From NCBI RefSeq assembly GCF_001189965.1, contig NZ_LFLU01000022.1, positions 1 to 64,000 on the forward strand: a stretch of 64,000 nucleotides of DNA, read 5' to 3'. The DNA comes from Herbaspirillum rhizosphaerae. Its GTDB lineage: Bacteria > Pseudomonadota > Gammaproteobacteria > Burkholderiales > Burkholderiaceae_D. The notes beneath the pieces were generated by a model. That model ran no database searches. It saw nothing but the letters and a program-made list of their open reading frames with translations, and was not told the origin of the DNA. Position numbers and translations under genes: made by a program. Shown here piece by piece: positions 47,126 through 57,464 of this stretch; position 1 is the first letter of the stretch, and every line of letters begins with the position of its first letter.

Positions 47126-47669
47126 TGTATTTTTCTTGGTGAGTTTGGGCACGGGTCTTACGCATCTGCGGACTGCCATTCACATCGATCGAGCCGCATC
47201 GCGCTTCCGGCAGACGAGAGGGATGGCCCCGTCATGGCTTGCATGCCACCGCAGCGCGCTGCTTGCGCGCCGATTGATGCACCGGTGTTCGCTGGCTGTA
47301 ACTCGGTTAATTTCTAACAAGTTCTAATTCAACCTCGCATAGTCTCACAAACAATTTCCATTAAGCAATGATATTCAACAGCGGAAACCCCTCATTTACA
47401 TTTGCCGGCTCGCATATGGGCGAACGTGTTTCCATCTGTGCAAGTGCTTGTCGATTCTTTGTTGTCTCGATGCCAATGTGCAGGCTTGGAAGCGCGGCTC
47501 GGGCGGGGCGCATAGCTCGCATTTGATGCAGGCCGCAACGAGACGGTTCACCTCGGCAGCGTCAGGCCCGGGCTTCGGTTTTCCGCGAGCACAAAAAAGC
47601 CCGCGGACATTTCTGTTCGCGGGCTTTTTTTAGGGAAACCGGTGATCGGGTTTCCTCGGCGCAAACGTC
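47126..47669. other. Intergenic region upstream of the EAL gene (544 bp)
   Basis: Contains the leader of the EAL gene and, at 47593-47631, the terminator of the chemoreceptor gene. No gene, tRNA or strong promoter was recognised in the remainder. Confidence 0.5.
47593..47631. terminator. Bidirectional rho-independent terminator
   Basis: The stem GCCCGCG / CGCGGGC has a 12-base loop and is flanked by six A on the left and seven T on the right. It ends the leftward chemoreceptor gene. Confidence 0.9.
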
Positions 47670-49223
47670 TTAACGCCGGGACAGCTTGAACACGCTGACG
47701 ACCTGCGTCAGCTTGCTGGCCTGTTCTTGCAGGGACTGCGCTGCAGCGGCGGCTTCTTCCACCAGTGCGGCGTTCTGCTGGGTGGTTTCGTCCATTTGCG
47801 TGATGGCGCGATTGACTTCTTCGATGCCGGTGCTTTGCTCGCTGCTGGCGGCACTGATTTCGCCGACGATATCGGTCACGCGACGCACGCTGGCAACGAC
47901 TTCTTGCATGGTTTCACCGGCCTGCTGCACCAGCTTGCTGCCGACGTCGACCTTCGATACCGAATCGTCGATCAGCGTCTTGATCTCTTTTGCCGCAGCG
48001 GATGAGCGTTGCGCCAGGCTGCGCACTTCCGACGCCACCACCGCAAAACCGCGGCCCTGTTCGCCGGCGCGCGCTGCTTCCACCGCTGCATTCAAGGCGA
48101 GAATATTGGTCTGGAAGGCGATGCCGTCGATGACGCTGATGATGTCGACAATCTTGCGCGAGGAGTCGTTGATCGAGCCCATGGTGTCGACCACCTGGCC
48201 CACCACATTGCCGCCCTGCTGCGCGACTTCCGACGCCGAGACGGCAAGCTGGTTGGCCTGACGCGCGTTGTCGGCGTTCTGCTTGACGGTGGAGGTCAGC
48301 TCTTCCATGGCCGATGCGGTTTCTTCCAGCGAGCCGGCTTGCTGCTCGGTGCGCGACGACAAGTCGAGGTTGCCGCTGGCGATCTGCGTCGACGCCGTGG
48401 CGATGGTGTCGGTGCCGATGCGGACTTCGCCGACGATACGCAGCAGGCTGTCGTTCATCGCGCGCAGGGCGTCCATCAGACGGCCGGTTTCATCCTTGCT
48501 CTCGGAGCGGATGTCGGCGCCGAGGTCGCCCTCTGCGACGCGTTGCGCAATGTCGACGGCCTTGTTGAGCGGCACCGATACGATGCGTGCGACCCAGATC
48601 GCGAGACCGAAGGCAATCACCACGATGGCGATCAGCAGGCCGAGAATCCAGGCGCGCGCCATGTTGAATACCTTGTCCGCGTCGTTGTTCGAACGCGTGG
48701 TTCCGTCATCGTTGATCTTGACGAGTCCGCCCAGCTGATCGACGGCCTGGCGGAACAGCTTGTTCGACTCACCCTTGTATTGCGCCCGCGCCTCCTCCTT
48801 CTGGTTGGCGCGCGACAACGCCAGGATCTTCTTGTTTTCCGCCAGGTACTTTTGCATGGTCTGCTGGAACTGCGGATACAGCACGCGCTCTTCCGGTTCG
48901 GAGATCATGTCCTCGTAGCTCTTGAGGTCCTTGTTGATGATTTCCAGACGCGTCTTCATGGCCTTTTCGGCGTCGTCGTAATCCTTCTCTTCCGTCGACA
49001 CGATGTGCTGCAGTTCCGAGATGCGGAAGCGCGCCATCGAGGTCTGCAGTTGCAGGCCGACCTTGATGCTCGGCATCCAGTTGGTCGCGATCTCGGTGGA
49101 GGCCTGATTGACCTTGACCAGTTCGACGATGGAGAAAATGCCGAGCGCCGCGGTCAGGATGATGACGGACAGAAAAGACAGGATCAGTTTTTTGGCGATG
49201 TTCAGGTTATAGAACCAGGTCAT
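47670..49223 (-). CDS. Methyl-accepting chemotaxis protein (4HB_MCP_1)
   Basis: 517 aa: membrane segment at residues 12-34, four-helix-bundle sensor ([21 protein letters not shown] to the second membrane helix at about 190), HAMP, and a signalling coil with tip [20 protein letters not shown]. No C-terminal pentapeptide. The signalling module matches the receptor at 38600-40273 almost residue for residue, while the sensor halves differ. AAGG lies 9 bases before the ATG. Ligand unknown. Confidence 0.92.
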   Translation of the reverse strand: MTWFYNLNIAKKLILSFLSVIILTAALGIFSIVELVKVNQASTEIATNWMPSIKVGLQLQTSMARFRISELQHIVSTEEKDYDDAEKAMKTRLEIINKDLKSYEDMISEPEERVLYPQFQQTMQKYLAENKKILALSRANQKEEARAQYKGESNKLFRQAVDQLGGLVKINDDGTTRSNNDADKVFNMARAWILGLLIAIVVIAFGLAIWVARIVSVPLNKAVDIAQRVAEGDLGADIRSESKDETGRLMDALRAMNDSLLRIVGEVRIGTDTIATASTQIASGNLDLSSRTEQQAGSLEETASAMEELTSTVKQNADNARQANQLAVSASEVAQQGGNVVGQVVDTMGSINDSSRKIVDIISVIDGIAFQTNILALNAAVEAARAGEQGRGFAVVASEVRSLAQRSSAAAKEIKTLIDDSVSKVDVGSKLVQQAGETMQEVVASVRRVTDIVGEISAASSEQSTGIEEVNRAITQMDETTQQNAALVEEAAAAAQSLQEQASKLTQVVSVFKLSRR

Positions 49224-49542
49224 GATGATTGCCTTAGATGAAGATAGGAATTGCTGTTTATTTGACGTTTTTGTAAAAACCGGGGCATGGCCAGCGCCAG
49301 CATCCCACGAATGGTACGCATCCTGCCCCCGTCTTCATCATGGAAGAAGGAGGTCGTTTACTACCCATTTGTGCTTACGGGAATGTCCTGAAACGCCGCC
49401 CTGCGGGGGCTACGAGGAGAAACTGCCGGGTATTTTCACACGGCATTGTGATGTGAATATGACGAAATGCGCAGCCGCAACGTCAGGCCTTGCACCTGAC
49501 GAAATCCTGACGTCGTCGCCTCGACTGCGCCACCTGATCCGC
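49224..49542. other. Intergenic region between chemoreceptor and TetR genes (319 bp)
   Basis: Leader of the chemoreceptor gene and 3' end region of the TetR gene, both leftward. No gene or clear regulatory element was found. Confidence 0.45.
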
Positions 49543-50163
49543 TCAGCCCGGCTCGGCCGCATAGATGCGATAGAAGGCGTCGAGGGCGCGCTCGACTGAC
49601 TCTTTCACCTTGGCCGGCGGCAATGTCGTGATGACGTTGAGGATGCGCCCCTCAGCCCATTCCGCCTCGATCAGCACGCGAAACTGAATACCTGCCAGCC
49701 ATGAATCCGCCTCGCGGAAGATGCCTTTTTCCATGGCGCGTTTCATGAAGTCGGCGATCGCCAGCCAGCCGCGCCGGGGGCCGTTCTCATAATAGAGGCA
49801 ACCCAGCTCCGAACGTTCGGCGTTGTAGTACAGCAAGCGCCGCACCGCGATCACCTCGGGCGACAGCACCAGATGCAGGTATTTGTTGGCGAACAGTTTC
49901 AGCGTCGCACGCACCTTGTCCGAATCGTGGCTGTCTTCCGACAGGATGGCAAACAGCGATTCGAACTGCATGCCGGCCTGCTGCTTCATGACCGCCAGGA
50001 AGATTTCTTCCTTCGAGGAAAAATAGTTGTACAGCGTCGCCTTCGATCCGCCCAGGCGTGCAGAAATCTCGGCCATTGAGGCGCGATCGAATCCTATCTC
50101 GTTAAACAATTCCGCAGCAACATCAATGATGGCCTGGCGCCGCTCTTCACTTTTTTTACGCAT
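49543..50163 (-). CDS. TetR/AcrR-family repressor of the efflux operon
   Basis: 206 aa. Helix-turn-helix AELFNEIGFDRASMAEISARLGGSKATLYNYFSSKEEIF, typical of TetR; the ligand domain has LLYYNAERSELGCLYYENGPRRGW and resembles the AefR-type C-terminal domain. Start at 50163, though the frame is open farther upstream. It is divergent from the NodT-EmrA-EmrB operon, whose promoter carries a palindrome at 50315-50326; it is therefore the likely repressor. Confidence 0.88.
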   Translation of the reverse strand: MRKKSEERRQAIIDVAAELFNEIGFDRASMAEISARLGGSKATLYNYFSSKEEIFLAVMKQQAGMQFESLFAILSEDSHDSDKVRATLKLFANKYLHLVLSPEVIAVRRLLYYNAERSELGCLYYENGPRRGWLAIADFMKRAMEKGIFREADSWLAGIQFRVLIEAEWAEGRILNVITTLPPAKVKESVERALDAFYRIYAAEPG

Positions 50164-50283
50164 GTAAATCTTTGTCTGTATGGCCGGATTGCGGTCTGGA
50201 CCGCAGTGAGCCTGGTTTCCCCGGAGGCTGTTGCTTTTTTTGCGACTGCAGCATTTGCGCTCCGTATTTTCGCCTAGTTTTGC

Positions 50284-50313
50284 TTGACGCTCGTTAAAAG
50301 TCAATACTATACT
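50284..50313 (+). promoter_or_regulatory. Sigma-70 promoter of the efflux operon
   Basis: TTGACG (50284-50289), 18-bp spacer, TATACT (50308-50313). Close to consensus, with the operator immediately downstream. Confidence 0.75.
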
Positions 50314-50314
50314 G

Positions 50315-50326
50315 AACTGTACAGTT
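50315..50326. promoter_or_regulatory. Palindromic operator at the efflux start site
   Basis: The perfect 12-bp palindrome AACTGTACAGTT starts one base after the -10 hexamer, so a bound TetR dimer would cover the transcription start. Confidence 0.7.
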
Positions 50327-50348
50327 TAATTATGAGTGGATTTACATC

Positions 50349-51815
50349 ATGGAAGTTCAATCTGTTTCTCTCAGGGAAAGCCGTTCGCAGCCGCTGCGAC
50401 CTTTGCTGACGCTCTCCGCACTGGCACTGGCGGCACTGACGCTGGCCGGCTGCGCGCAGTTCTCCGACCTCGGCCCGCGCGCCGAACCCAAGGCCGCCGA
50501 CGCCTATCAATCGTCGCAATCGCTGGCCGGCACTACTGTTGCCTGGCCCGACGACAACTGGTGGACGGTCTACGGCGACCGGCAGCTCAACACGCTGATC
50601 GGCGAAGCGCTGCACGGCGCACCGTCGCTGGCCGTGGCGCGGGCGCGCCTGCTGAAGGCCGAAGGCGTGGCGCAGCAGCAAGGCGCAGCCCTGTTGCCGC
50701 AGGTCAGCGCGAATGCTTCGCTGGATCACATGAAGCAGAGTTACAACAACGGCGTGCCGCCCGACTTCGTCCCGCGCGGCTACAACAACGAAACACGCGC
50801 CACGCTCGACTTCAGCTACGAGATCGACTTCTGGGGCAAGAACCGCGCTGCGCTGGCCGCCGCCACATCCGACCTCGAAGCCTCGCGCGCCGATGCCGCA
50901 CAAGCGCGCATCACGCTGTCGACCTCGATTGCCGCCGCCTATGCCGAACTGGAGCGCCTGTTCAGCCAGCGCGACACTTCCGAAGCTGCGCTGCAAGTGC
51001 GTGTGGAAACCGAAAACCTGTTCCAGCAGCGCCGCCTCAACGGCCTGGAAACCGAAGGCAGCGTCAAGCAAGTCACCGCGCGCCGCGCCATGGCCGAAGC
51101 CGATCTGTTGAGCCTGGACGAATCGATTGCACTTCAGCGCAACAAGCTGGCGGCGCTGGCCGGCGCGGGTCCGGATCGCGGCCTGCAGCTGGCGCGCCCG
51201 GTGATCGACATGTCCAAACCGTTCAACTTGCCCAAGGAATTGCCGGCTGAGTTGCTGGGGCGCCGCCCCGACATCGTCGCCGCGCGTCTGCGTGCAGAAT
51301 CGGCCGCCAAGCAGATCAAGGTGGCGCGTGCGCAGTTTTATCCGAATGTGAACCTGAGCGCCTATTTCGGCTTCCAGTCGCTGGGCACCAACCTGCTGAC
51401 GCAATCGGGATCGAGCATCGGCAGTTTCGGCCCCGCCATTTCGCTGCCGATTTTTGAAGGCGGCCGTCTGCGCGGCCAGTTCCGTTCGGCCAGCGCCAGC
51501 TACGACGAAGCCGTCGCCAACTACGACAGCGCCGTTACGCAAGCCCTGCAGGATGTCGCCGACGTCGCCGTCAGCGAGAAAGCGCTCAGCGGCCGCCTGA
51601 ACAAGACCGAGGAAGCCGCGCACGCCGCCGAAGAAGCCTATCGCATCGTGCGCAACCGCTACGAAGGCGGCCTCACCAATTACCTCGATGTACTCAATGC
51701 GCAGGATACGCTGCTGACCAATCTGCGCGAGCTGTCGACCCTGCGTTCGCGCATGTTCGCGCTCGACGTCTCAATGGTCCGCGCACTGGGCGGCGGCTAT
51801 CAGCACGCCAGCTGA
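50349..51815 (+). CDS. NodT-type outer-membrane efflux lipoprotein
   Basis: 488 aa TolC-like outer-membrane factor with lipobox TLAGC (Cys35), WPDDNWWTVYGDRQLNTLI, LDFSYEIDFWGKNRAAL and the second repeat ending YDEAVANYDSAVTQALQDV. It forms the exit duct for the EmrAB pair downstream. First gene of the rightward operon with its own promoter and operator. Confidence 0.92.
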   Translation: MEVQSVSLRESRSQPLRPLLTLSALALAALTLAGCAQFSDLGPRAEPKAADAYQSSQSLAGTTVAWPDDNWWTVYGDRQLNTLIGEALHGAPSLAVARARLLKAEGVAQQQGAALLPQVSANASLDHMKQSYNNGVPPDFVPRGYNNETRATLDFSYEIDFWGKNRAALAAATSDLEASRADAAQARITLSTSIAAAYAELERLFSQRDTSEAALQVRVETENLFQQRRLNGLETEGSVKQVTARRAMAEADLLSLDESIALQRNKLAALAGAGPDRGLQLARPVIDMSKPFNLPKELPAELLGRRPDIVAARLRAESAAKQIKVARAQFYPNVNLSAYFGFQSLGTNLLTQSGSSIGSFGPAISLPIFEGGRLRGQFRSASASYDEAVANYDSAVTQALQDVADVAVSEKALSGRLNKTEEAAHAAEEAYRIVRNRYEGGLTNYLDVLNAQDTLLTNLRELSTLRSRMFALDVSMVRALGGGYQHAS

Positions 51816-51866
51816 TCGCAGCTGAGCGCCCCGCAAATCGAATTCAACAAGATACAAGGAACCGTC

Positions 51867-53114
51867 ATGTCACACAGTGATTCTCAAGCCATCCAAACCA
51901 TCGCCGCCAGCACGGACAAGGCGCCCGGCAAGCGCAAGAAGCTGTTCACCATTTTTGCCGGCGTGATCGCCGTCGCCGCCATCGGCTACGGCACGTACTG
52001 GTATTTCATCGGCTCGCGCTACGTCACCACCGACAACGCCTACACCGCCGTCGAAGTGTCGCAGGTGACGCCGGCCGTCAACGGCATCGTGTCGGAAGTC
52101 AAAGTCGTCGACACCCAATACGTCAGGCAAGGCGACGTGCTGGTCGTCATCGACAAGCGCGACGCCGCGCTCGCGCTGGCGCAAGCAGAAGCCGACCTGA
52201 GCCGCGCCGAACGCCGCGTGCAAGGTTACTTCGCCAACGACACCGGACTGGCGGCGCAAGTGCTGGCGCGCGAAGCGGAACAAAAACGCTCGGCAGCGCA
52301 ACTGCTGTCGGCGCAAGCCGATCTGCAACGCGCCGAACTGGATCTGCGCCGCCGCGAAGCACTGGAAAAATCCGGCTCGGTCTCGGGTGAAGAACTGACC
52401 AACGCCCGCACTACCGTGCTGACCATGCAAGCCAACCTGAAAGCCGCCGAAGCCGGCCGCATCCAGGCCGACGCCAACCGCAACGCCACCATCGGCGCGC
52501 AAAAAGCCAGCACCGTGCTGACCGCCAACACCACCGTCGACACCAATCCGGAAGTCACGTTTGCCCGCACCAGACGCGATCAGGCCAAGCTGGATCTGGA
52601 ACGCACCGTGCTGCGCGCACCGGTGGACGGCGTCGTCGCCCGCCGCCAGGTGCAAGTCGGCCAGCGCGTGCAAGCCGGCACCACCCTGTTGTCAGTCGTG
52701 CCGACCGGCCTGATGCACGTTGACGCCAACTTCAAGGAAGGCCAACTTTCGCAGGTGCGTCTGGGTCAACCGGTCACCATGAAGGCCGACATCTACGGCA
52801 GCGCGGTGGAATATCACGGCACCGTGATCGGCGTGGCCGGCGGCACTGGGTCCGCCTTCGCGGTGATCCCGGCACAGAACGCCACCGGCAACTGGATCAA
52901 GGTCGTGCAGCGTCTGCCGGTGCGTATCTCCATCGACAGCAAGGAACTGGTGCAGCAACCGCTGAGCGTGGGCTTGTCGATGGATGTGTCGATCGACACG
53001 CGCGGCAAGAGCGGTGCCGGTAACCTCGGCAATTCGGCGATGACCTCCAACGGTGCACTGACGGTCGGCAAGAATACCGACGACAACAAACCAGCCAACG
53101 CATCGACTCTGTAA
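51867..53114 (+). CDS. emrA: EmrA/HlyD-type membrane fusion protein
   Basis: 415 aa: membrane anchor at about residues 28-47 (FTIFAGVIAVAAIGYGTYWYF), lipoyl half YVTTDNAYTAVEVSQVTPAV, a long coiled-coil hairpin (residues 100-190), the second lipoyl half LRAPVDGVVARRQVQVGQRV, and a C-terminal beta-barrel. It links the EmrB-type pump to the NodT channel. It begins 51 bases after the NodT gene. Confidence 0.92.
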   Translation: MSHSDSQAIQTIAASTDKAPGKRKKLFTIFAGVIAVAAIGYGTYWYFIGSRYVTTDNAYTAVEVSQVTPAVNGIVSEVKVVDTQYVRQGDVLVVIDKRDAALALAQAEADLSRAERRVQGYFANDTGLAAQVLAREAEQKRSAAQLLSAQADLQRAELDLRRREALEKSGSVSGEELTNARTTVLTMQANLKAAEAGRIQADANRNATIGAQKASTVLTANTTVDTNPEVTFARTRRDQAKLDLERTVLRAPVDGVVARRQVQVGQRVQAGTTLLSVVPTGLMHVDANFKEGQLSQVRLGQPVTMKADIYGSAVEYHGTVIGVAGGTGSAFAVIPAQNATGNWIKVVQRLPVRISIDSKELVQQPLSVGLSMDVSIDTRGKSGAGNLGNSAMTSNGALTVGKNTDDNKPANASTL

Positions 53115-53127
53115 TCAGGCGGCAATC

Positions 53128-54666
53128 ATGTCATCCAATTTTTCCGACGCGGCCATGAAGCCGCTGGAGGGCGCGCAGCTGATCGGCGCCGGCTTGCTGC
53201 TGGCGGCCGCCAACTTCATCGCGGTGCTTGACACCACGATCGCCAACGTCTCGGTGTCGACCATCTCGGGCGCGCTCGGCGCGTCGTCCAGCCAGGGCAC
53301 GTACGTCATTACTTCGTACGCCGTGGCCGAAGCAATCACCGTGCCGCTGACCGGCTGGCTCGCCAACCGCTTCGGCACGGTGCGCGTGTTCATCACCTCG
53401 ATGATCCTGTTCGGCGTGTTCTCCGCGCTGTGCGGCCTGGCCAATTCGCTCGGCATGCTGATCGCCTTCCGCGTGTTGCAAGGTCTGGCCGGCGGTCCGC
53501 TGATGCCGCTGTCGCAAACCCTGCTGCTGCGCATTTTCCCCAAGGAGAAAGCGCCCGCCGCGGTCGGCTTGTGGGCCATGACCACGCTGATTGCACCGAT
53601 TGCCGGACCGATCCTCGGCGGCGTGCTGTGCGATCAGTACAGCTGGCCCTACATCTTCTTCATCAACGTGCCGGTGGCGCTGCTGTGCGGCTACATGGGC
53701 TGGAAGATGCTCAGGCGCTACGAGTCGCCGCTGCTGAAACTGCCGATCGACAAGATCGGCCTGATCCTGATGATCGTGTGGGTGGCGGCCTTGCAACTGA
53801 TGCTGGATGAAGGCAAGGAAAAGGACTGGTTCGCTTCCAACGAAATCATCATCCTGGCGCTGGTGGCTGTCGCAGGTTTCGTCGCCTTCATGATCTGGGA
53901 ACTGACCGAGCGCAATCCGATTGTCGACTTGCGCGTGTTCCGCCATCGCGGCTATTCGGCCAGCGTGACCACCATCTGCCTCGCCTTTGGCGCGTTCTTC
54001 GGCGCCACGGTGCTGACGCCTTTGTGGCTGCAAGGTTATATGGGATACACCGCGACGCACTCGGGCGAGACCACGGCGATGAGCGGCATCCTTGCGGTGA
54101 TGACGGCGCCCTTCGTGGCGAAGATGTCGACCAAGGTCGATCCGCGCAAGCTGGTCTTCATCGGCGTGATGTGGCTGGGCGCAGTGACGCTGTTCCGCAG
54201 CTTCAACACCTCCGACATGACCAACTTCCAGATCGGCTGGCCGCTGCTGCTGCAAGGCATCGGCCTGCCGCTGTTCTTCGTGCCGCTGACCGGCCTGGCG
54301 CTGGCCAGCGTGGACGAATCCGAGACGGCGTCGGCGGCGGGGCTGATGAGTTTCTGCCGCACCATGTCGGGTGCGATTGCGACTTCGCTGGTCAACACCA
54401 GTTGGGAAAACAAGTCGATCTACTATCACGCCGAGCTGTCCGGCCTGGTCGATCAGTTCGGCGACGCGGTCAATTCGCTGACGCAGGCCGGCATGTCGCT
54501 GGACCAGGCGCGCGCCAGCATCGAGCAGACCTTGCAGTCGCAGAGCATCATGCTGTCGACCAATCATATCTTCATGATGGCGGCGATCTCATTCGGGCTG
54601 GCGGCGACCGCGGTATGGTTTGCACCGAAGCCGAAACGGGTGGCGGATACGTCGGCGGCGCACTGA
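53128..54666 (+). CDS. emrB: EmrB-type DHA2 multidrug exporter (MFS, 14 TM)
   Basis: 512 aa inner-membrane proton antiporter. It has VLDTTIANVS in helix 1 (motif D1), WLANRFGTVRVF (motif A) and APIAGPILGGVL (antiporter motif C), with 14 hydrophobic segments. With the adaptor and NodT protein it should expel hydrophobic drugs, phenolics or fatty acids. Starts 13 bases after emrA; a strong terminator follows. Confidence 0.93.
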   Translation: MSSNFSDAAMKPLEGAQLIGAGLLLAAANFIAVLDTTIANVSVSTISGALGASSSQGTYVITSYAVAEAITVPLTGWLANRFGTVRVFITSMILFGVFSALCGLANSLGMLIAFRVLQGLAGGPLMPLSQTLLLRIFPKEKAPAAVGLWAMTTLIAPIAGPILGGVLCDQYSWPYIFFINVPVALLCGYMGWKMLRRYESPLLKLPIDKIGLILMIVWVAALQLMLDEGKEKDWFASNEIIILALVAVAGFVAFMIWELTERNPIVDLRVFRHRGYSASVTTICLAFGAFFGATVLTPLWLQGYMGYTATHSGETTAMSGILAVMTAPFVAKMSTKVDPRKLVFIGVMWLGAVTLFRSFNTSDMTNFQIGWPLLLQGIGLPLFFVPLTGLALASVDESETASAAGLMSFCRTMSGAIATSLVNTSWENKSIYYHAELSGLVDQFGDAVNSLTQAGMSLDQARASIEQTLQSQSIMLSTNHIFMMAAISFGLAATAVWFAPKPKRVADTSAAH

Positions 54667-54695
54667 CGATACGTTGATGCGATTCAGCCGGAAAG

Positions 54696-54723
54696 AAAAA
54701 CGGGACCCGCGGGTCCCGTTTTT
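54696..54723. terminator. Bidirectional terminator between two efflux operons
   Basis: The 18-bp perfect palindrome CGGGACCCGCGGGTCCCG is flanked by A-run and T-run, between the convergent emrB and NodT genes. Confidence 0.9.
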
Positions 54724-54740
54724 CATGTCTGCTCTTCAGA

Positions 54741-56192
54741 CTATTTCTGCACCAGCTTCGCATCCGGCCAATCGCCGCCCAGGGTCTTGATCAAAAACAC
54801 CGACGTCAGCATGCGCTGCCCCATCAGCTGTGCCGCCTGGCGTTCGCTGTTGAGCAGCGACTGCTGCGCGGTGATCACATCGAGGTAAGTCGCCACGCCG
54901 CCTTCATAACGGCTGTTGGCGATATCGAGCACGCGGCGTGCAGAGACGATGGCGGCCTGGGCCTGCGCATAAGCCCGGTCCAGCGCAGAGACGCCGGTGA
55001 TGCCGTCTTCCACTTCCTGCATCGCGGTCAAGACGATGCGGCGGTAGTTGGCGACGGAGGCTTCATAGCCGCCTTTGGCGAAATCGACGTTGGCGCTGAT
55101 GCGGCCGCCGTCAAAGATGGTCTGCGTCAACGATACCCCGAGCGACCACACCACACTCGGCGCATTGAACAAAGTCTCGATGGTGCGGCTGTCGACGCCG
55201 TACGAGGGCGCCAGAATCACGCTCGGGAAAAACGCTGCGCGCGCGACGCCGATCTGCGCATTGGAGGCGGCCATGGCGCGTTCTGCCGATGCGATGTCAG
55301 GACGGCGCTCCAGCAGATCGGACGGCACGCCGATCGGCACCGCCGGCGGCGTCATCGGCGCCAGTGCAGGCGGCAAGGAGAAGTTCGGCGCAGGCGTGCC
55401 GGTCAGCGTGGCGATCGCGTGTTCATATTGCGAGCGCGCCTTGCGCAGCACGTCGACTTGCGTCAGCGTGGTGTCGAGCAGGGCTTGCTGCTGGGCGACA
55501 TCCAGGCCCGAAGTCGCGCCGAGATCATGACGCGAGGTCGCCAGTTCCAGCGCCTTGCGTTGCAGCTCGATGGAGCGCGACAGCACATCGAGCTCGACGT
55601 CCAGTTCGCGCAGGTTGAAGTAATTGGTCGCCAGATCGGCGCTCAGCAGCAGGCGCGTGTTTTCCAGATCGGCGGCGGATTGCTCGGCCGAAGCGCGGGC
55701 GCCTTCGACATTGCGTTGCACGCGGCCGAACAGATCGACTTCATAGCTGGCGTTCAGGCCCAGCGCGAAATCGTTCTGCACGGTGGCGAAGTTCGGCGCG
55801 TTGTAGTTGGTCAATGGCCGGTTGCCCGCGATGCGCAGACGCGAGGCGCGCACGCCTGCGCCGACTTGCGGATACATGCCGGCGGAAACGGAATTGGCCG
55901 TGGCGCGCGCCTGCGTCAGCCGCGCGGCGGCGACCGCCAGCGTCTGGTTGCCCTCCAGCGCCTGCTCTTGCAAGGCATTCAGTTTGGCGTCGCCGAAACG
56001 TTCCCACCACGCGCCCTTGGCTTGCGTGTCGCTCGGCGTGCTTTGCCGCCACGGCGCATCGAGCTGCCAGGTCACCGGCATGTCGACGTCAGGCTTGCGA
56101 TAATCGGGACCGGCGGCGCAGCCCGCCAGCACGGCAGCGCTCAGCACAACGGCAGAGGTTGCGACAGCAATCGGATGCAGGCGCAGCTTCAT
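54741..56192 (-). CDS. NodT-type outer-membrane efflux lipoprotein, RND partner
   Basis: 483 aa, lipobox VLAGC (Cys25), GPDYRKPDVDMPVTW, and repeats of the OEP fold ending NYRRIVLTAMQEVEDG. The stop of the adaptor overlaps the ATG by one base (TGATG); a GTG one codon earlier is also open. Last gene of the leftward RND operon. It is distinct in sequence from the NodT protein at 50349. Confidence 0.9.
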   Translation of the reverse strand: MKLRLHPIAVATSAVVLSAAVLAGCAAGPDYRKPDVDMPVTWQLDAPWRQSTPSDTQAKGAWWERFGDAKLNALQEQALEGNQTLAVAAARLTQARATANSVSAGMYPQVGAGVRASRLRIAGNRPLTNYNAPNFATVQNDFALGLNASYEVDLFGRVQRNVEGARASAEQSAADLENTRLLLSADLATNYFNLRELDVELDVLSRSIELQRKALELATSRHDLGATSGLDVAQQQALLDTTLTQVDVLRKARSQYEHAIATLTGTPAPNFSLPPALAPMTPPAVPIGVPSDLLERRPDIASAERAMAASNAQIGVARAAFFPSVILAPSYGVDSRTIETLFNAPSVVWSLGVSLTQTIFDGGRISANVDFAKGGYEASVANYRRIVLTAMQEVEDGITGVSALDRAYAQAQAAIVSARRVLDIANSRYEGGVATYLDVITAQQSLLNSERQAAQLMGQRMLTSVFLIKTLGGDWPDAKLVQK

Positions 56193-57448
56193 CACGACTT
56201 GCCTTGTTCAGCTGGCTTGCCGTCTGCCTTGGCCGCCGGTTTAGTGTCGGGAGCCAAAGCAACTTCATCGCCTTCCGCCACCGAATCGGACGGATTGAGG
56301 ATCAGGCGTTCGGCTCCGGTGATGCCGTCGAGCACTTCCACGGTCTGGCCGTAGTTGCGGCCGAGCTGCACGCGCTTCAGGTGTACGCGGTTCTTGTCAT
56401 CGACGGCGGCGACCAGCGTGCCGTCGCGACGGAAAATCAGGGTGTCGGTCGACACCACCAGCGCGCCGCTCGGTTTCAGCGGCAAGGCGACCTGGACGAA
56501 GGCGCCCGGCAGCAAGGCGCCATCGGCGTTCGGCAGCGACACTTCCACCTGCATGGTGCGTGTGGCGGTATCGATCGATGCCGCGGTGCGGACCACCTTG
56601 CCGTCGAAACTCTGACCGCGCAGTTCGGATTGCGTCACGACGACCTTTTGCCCCTGCTTGACCAAATTGGCGTAAGACTGCGGCACGTTGATATAGACGC
56701 GCAGCGGATCGGTCTGCGCCAGAGTGAACAAGGCGCGTCCTGCGCCGCCGCCCGCACCCGGATCGATCAGGTCGCCGACGTCGACGTTGCGGCGCGTGAT
56801 CACGCCGGCAAACGGCGCGACGATGCGTTTGAAGCCTTCCACCTGACGCAGACGTTCGACGTTGGCGTCGGCGGCGGCGAGGTTGGAACGCGCTTGCGAA
56901 TAGCCGCTGCGGCGCTCATCGAGTTCCTGTTGCGAGACGGCGTCTTTCTTGCGCAAGGCTTCCCAGCGATCCACCGTGCTCTTGGCCAGCTCCAGGCTGG
57001 AAGCGGCCTGCTGGCGCGCAGCCACGGCCTGCGACAGTTGCTGGTCGATTTCCGGCGTATCGAGTTCAGCCAGCAGCTCGCCCTTTTCGACGCGGCTGCC
57101 GATGTCCTTGTGCCAGCGTTTCAGATAGCCGCCGGCGCGCGCCGAAATCGGCGATTGCACAAAGCCTTGCAGCGTGCCCGGCAGCGACAGCGTCTGGCCG
57201 GCGTCGCTGCTTTTGGCGATGGCGGTCTTGACGTATTGCTTGGCGCGCTCGGCGGTGCCGGATTCCAGTTCGCGTGCGTTGAAGACGCGGCTGATCACGG
57301 TGCGGGCAGCGCCTGCAGCGAGCAGCACCAGCACCACGACCATCACGATCTTGGTGCGGCGTACGATCTGCTGACGTTTCAGCAGCTCTCCTGATTCATC
57401 CGGATTAACGGGATGAATGCCGAGTTGGGAATGACGTTCTTGCGACAT
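56192..57448 (-). CDS. RND periplasmic adaptor (AcrA/MexA-type)
   Basis: 418 aa with one N-terminal membrane anchor (VMVVVLVLLAAGAARTVI) and no lipobox. Lipoyl half ARAGGYLKRWHKDIGSRVEKG, hairpin helices, second half GFKRIVAPFAGVITRRNVDVG, then beta-barrel and membrane-proximal domains; a Lys/Pro-rich C-terminus. It joins the RND pump to NodT. Leftward, 16 bases after the pump gene. Confidence 0.9.
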   Translation of the reverse strand: MSQERHSQLGIHPVNPDESGELLKRQQIVRRTKIVMVVVLVLLAAGAARTVISRVFNARELESGTAERAKQYVKTAIAKSSDAGQTLSLPGTLQGFVQSPISARAGGYLKRWHKDIGSRVEKGELLAELDTPEIDQQLSQAVAARQQAASSLELAKSTVDRWEALRKKDAVSQQELDERRSGYSQARSNLAAADANVERLRQVEGFKRIVAPFAGVITRRNVDVGDLIDPGAGGGAGRALFTLAQTDPLRVYINVPQSYANLVKQGQKVVVTQSELRGQSFDGKVVRTAASIDTATRTMQVEVSLPNADGALLPGAFVQVALPLKPSGALVVSTDTLIFRRDGTLVAAVDDKNRVHLKRVQLGRNYGQTVEVLDGITGAERLILNPSDSVAEGDEVALAPDTKPAAKADGKPAEQGKS

Positions 57449-57464
57449 TGCTTCCTATCTCCTG

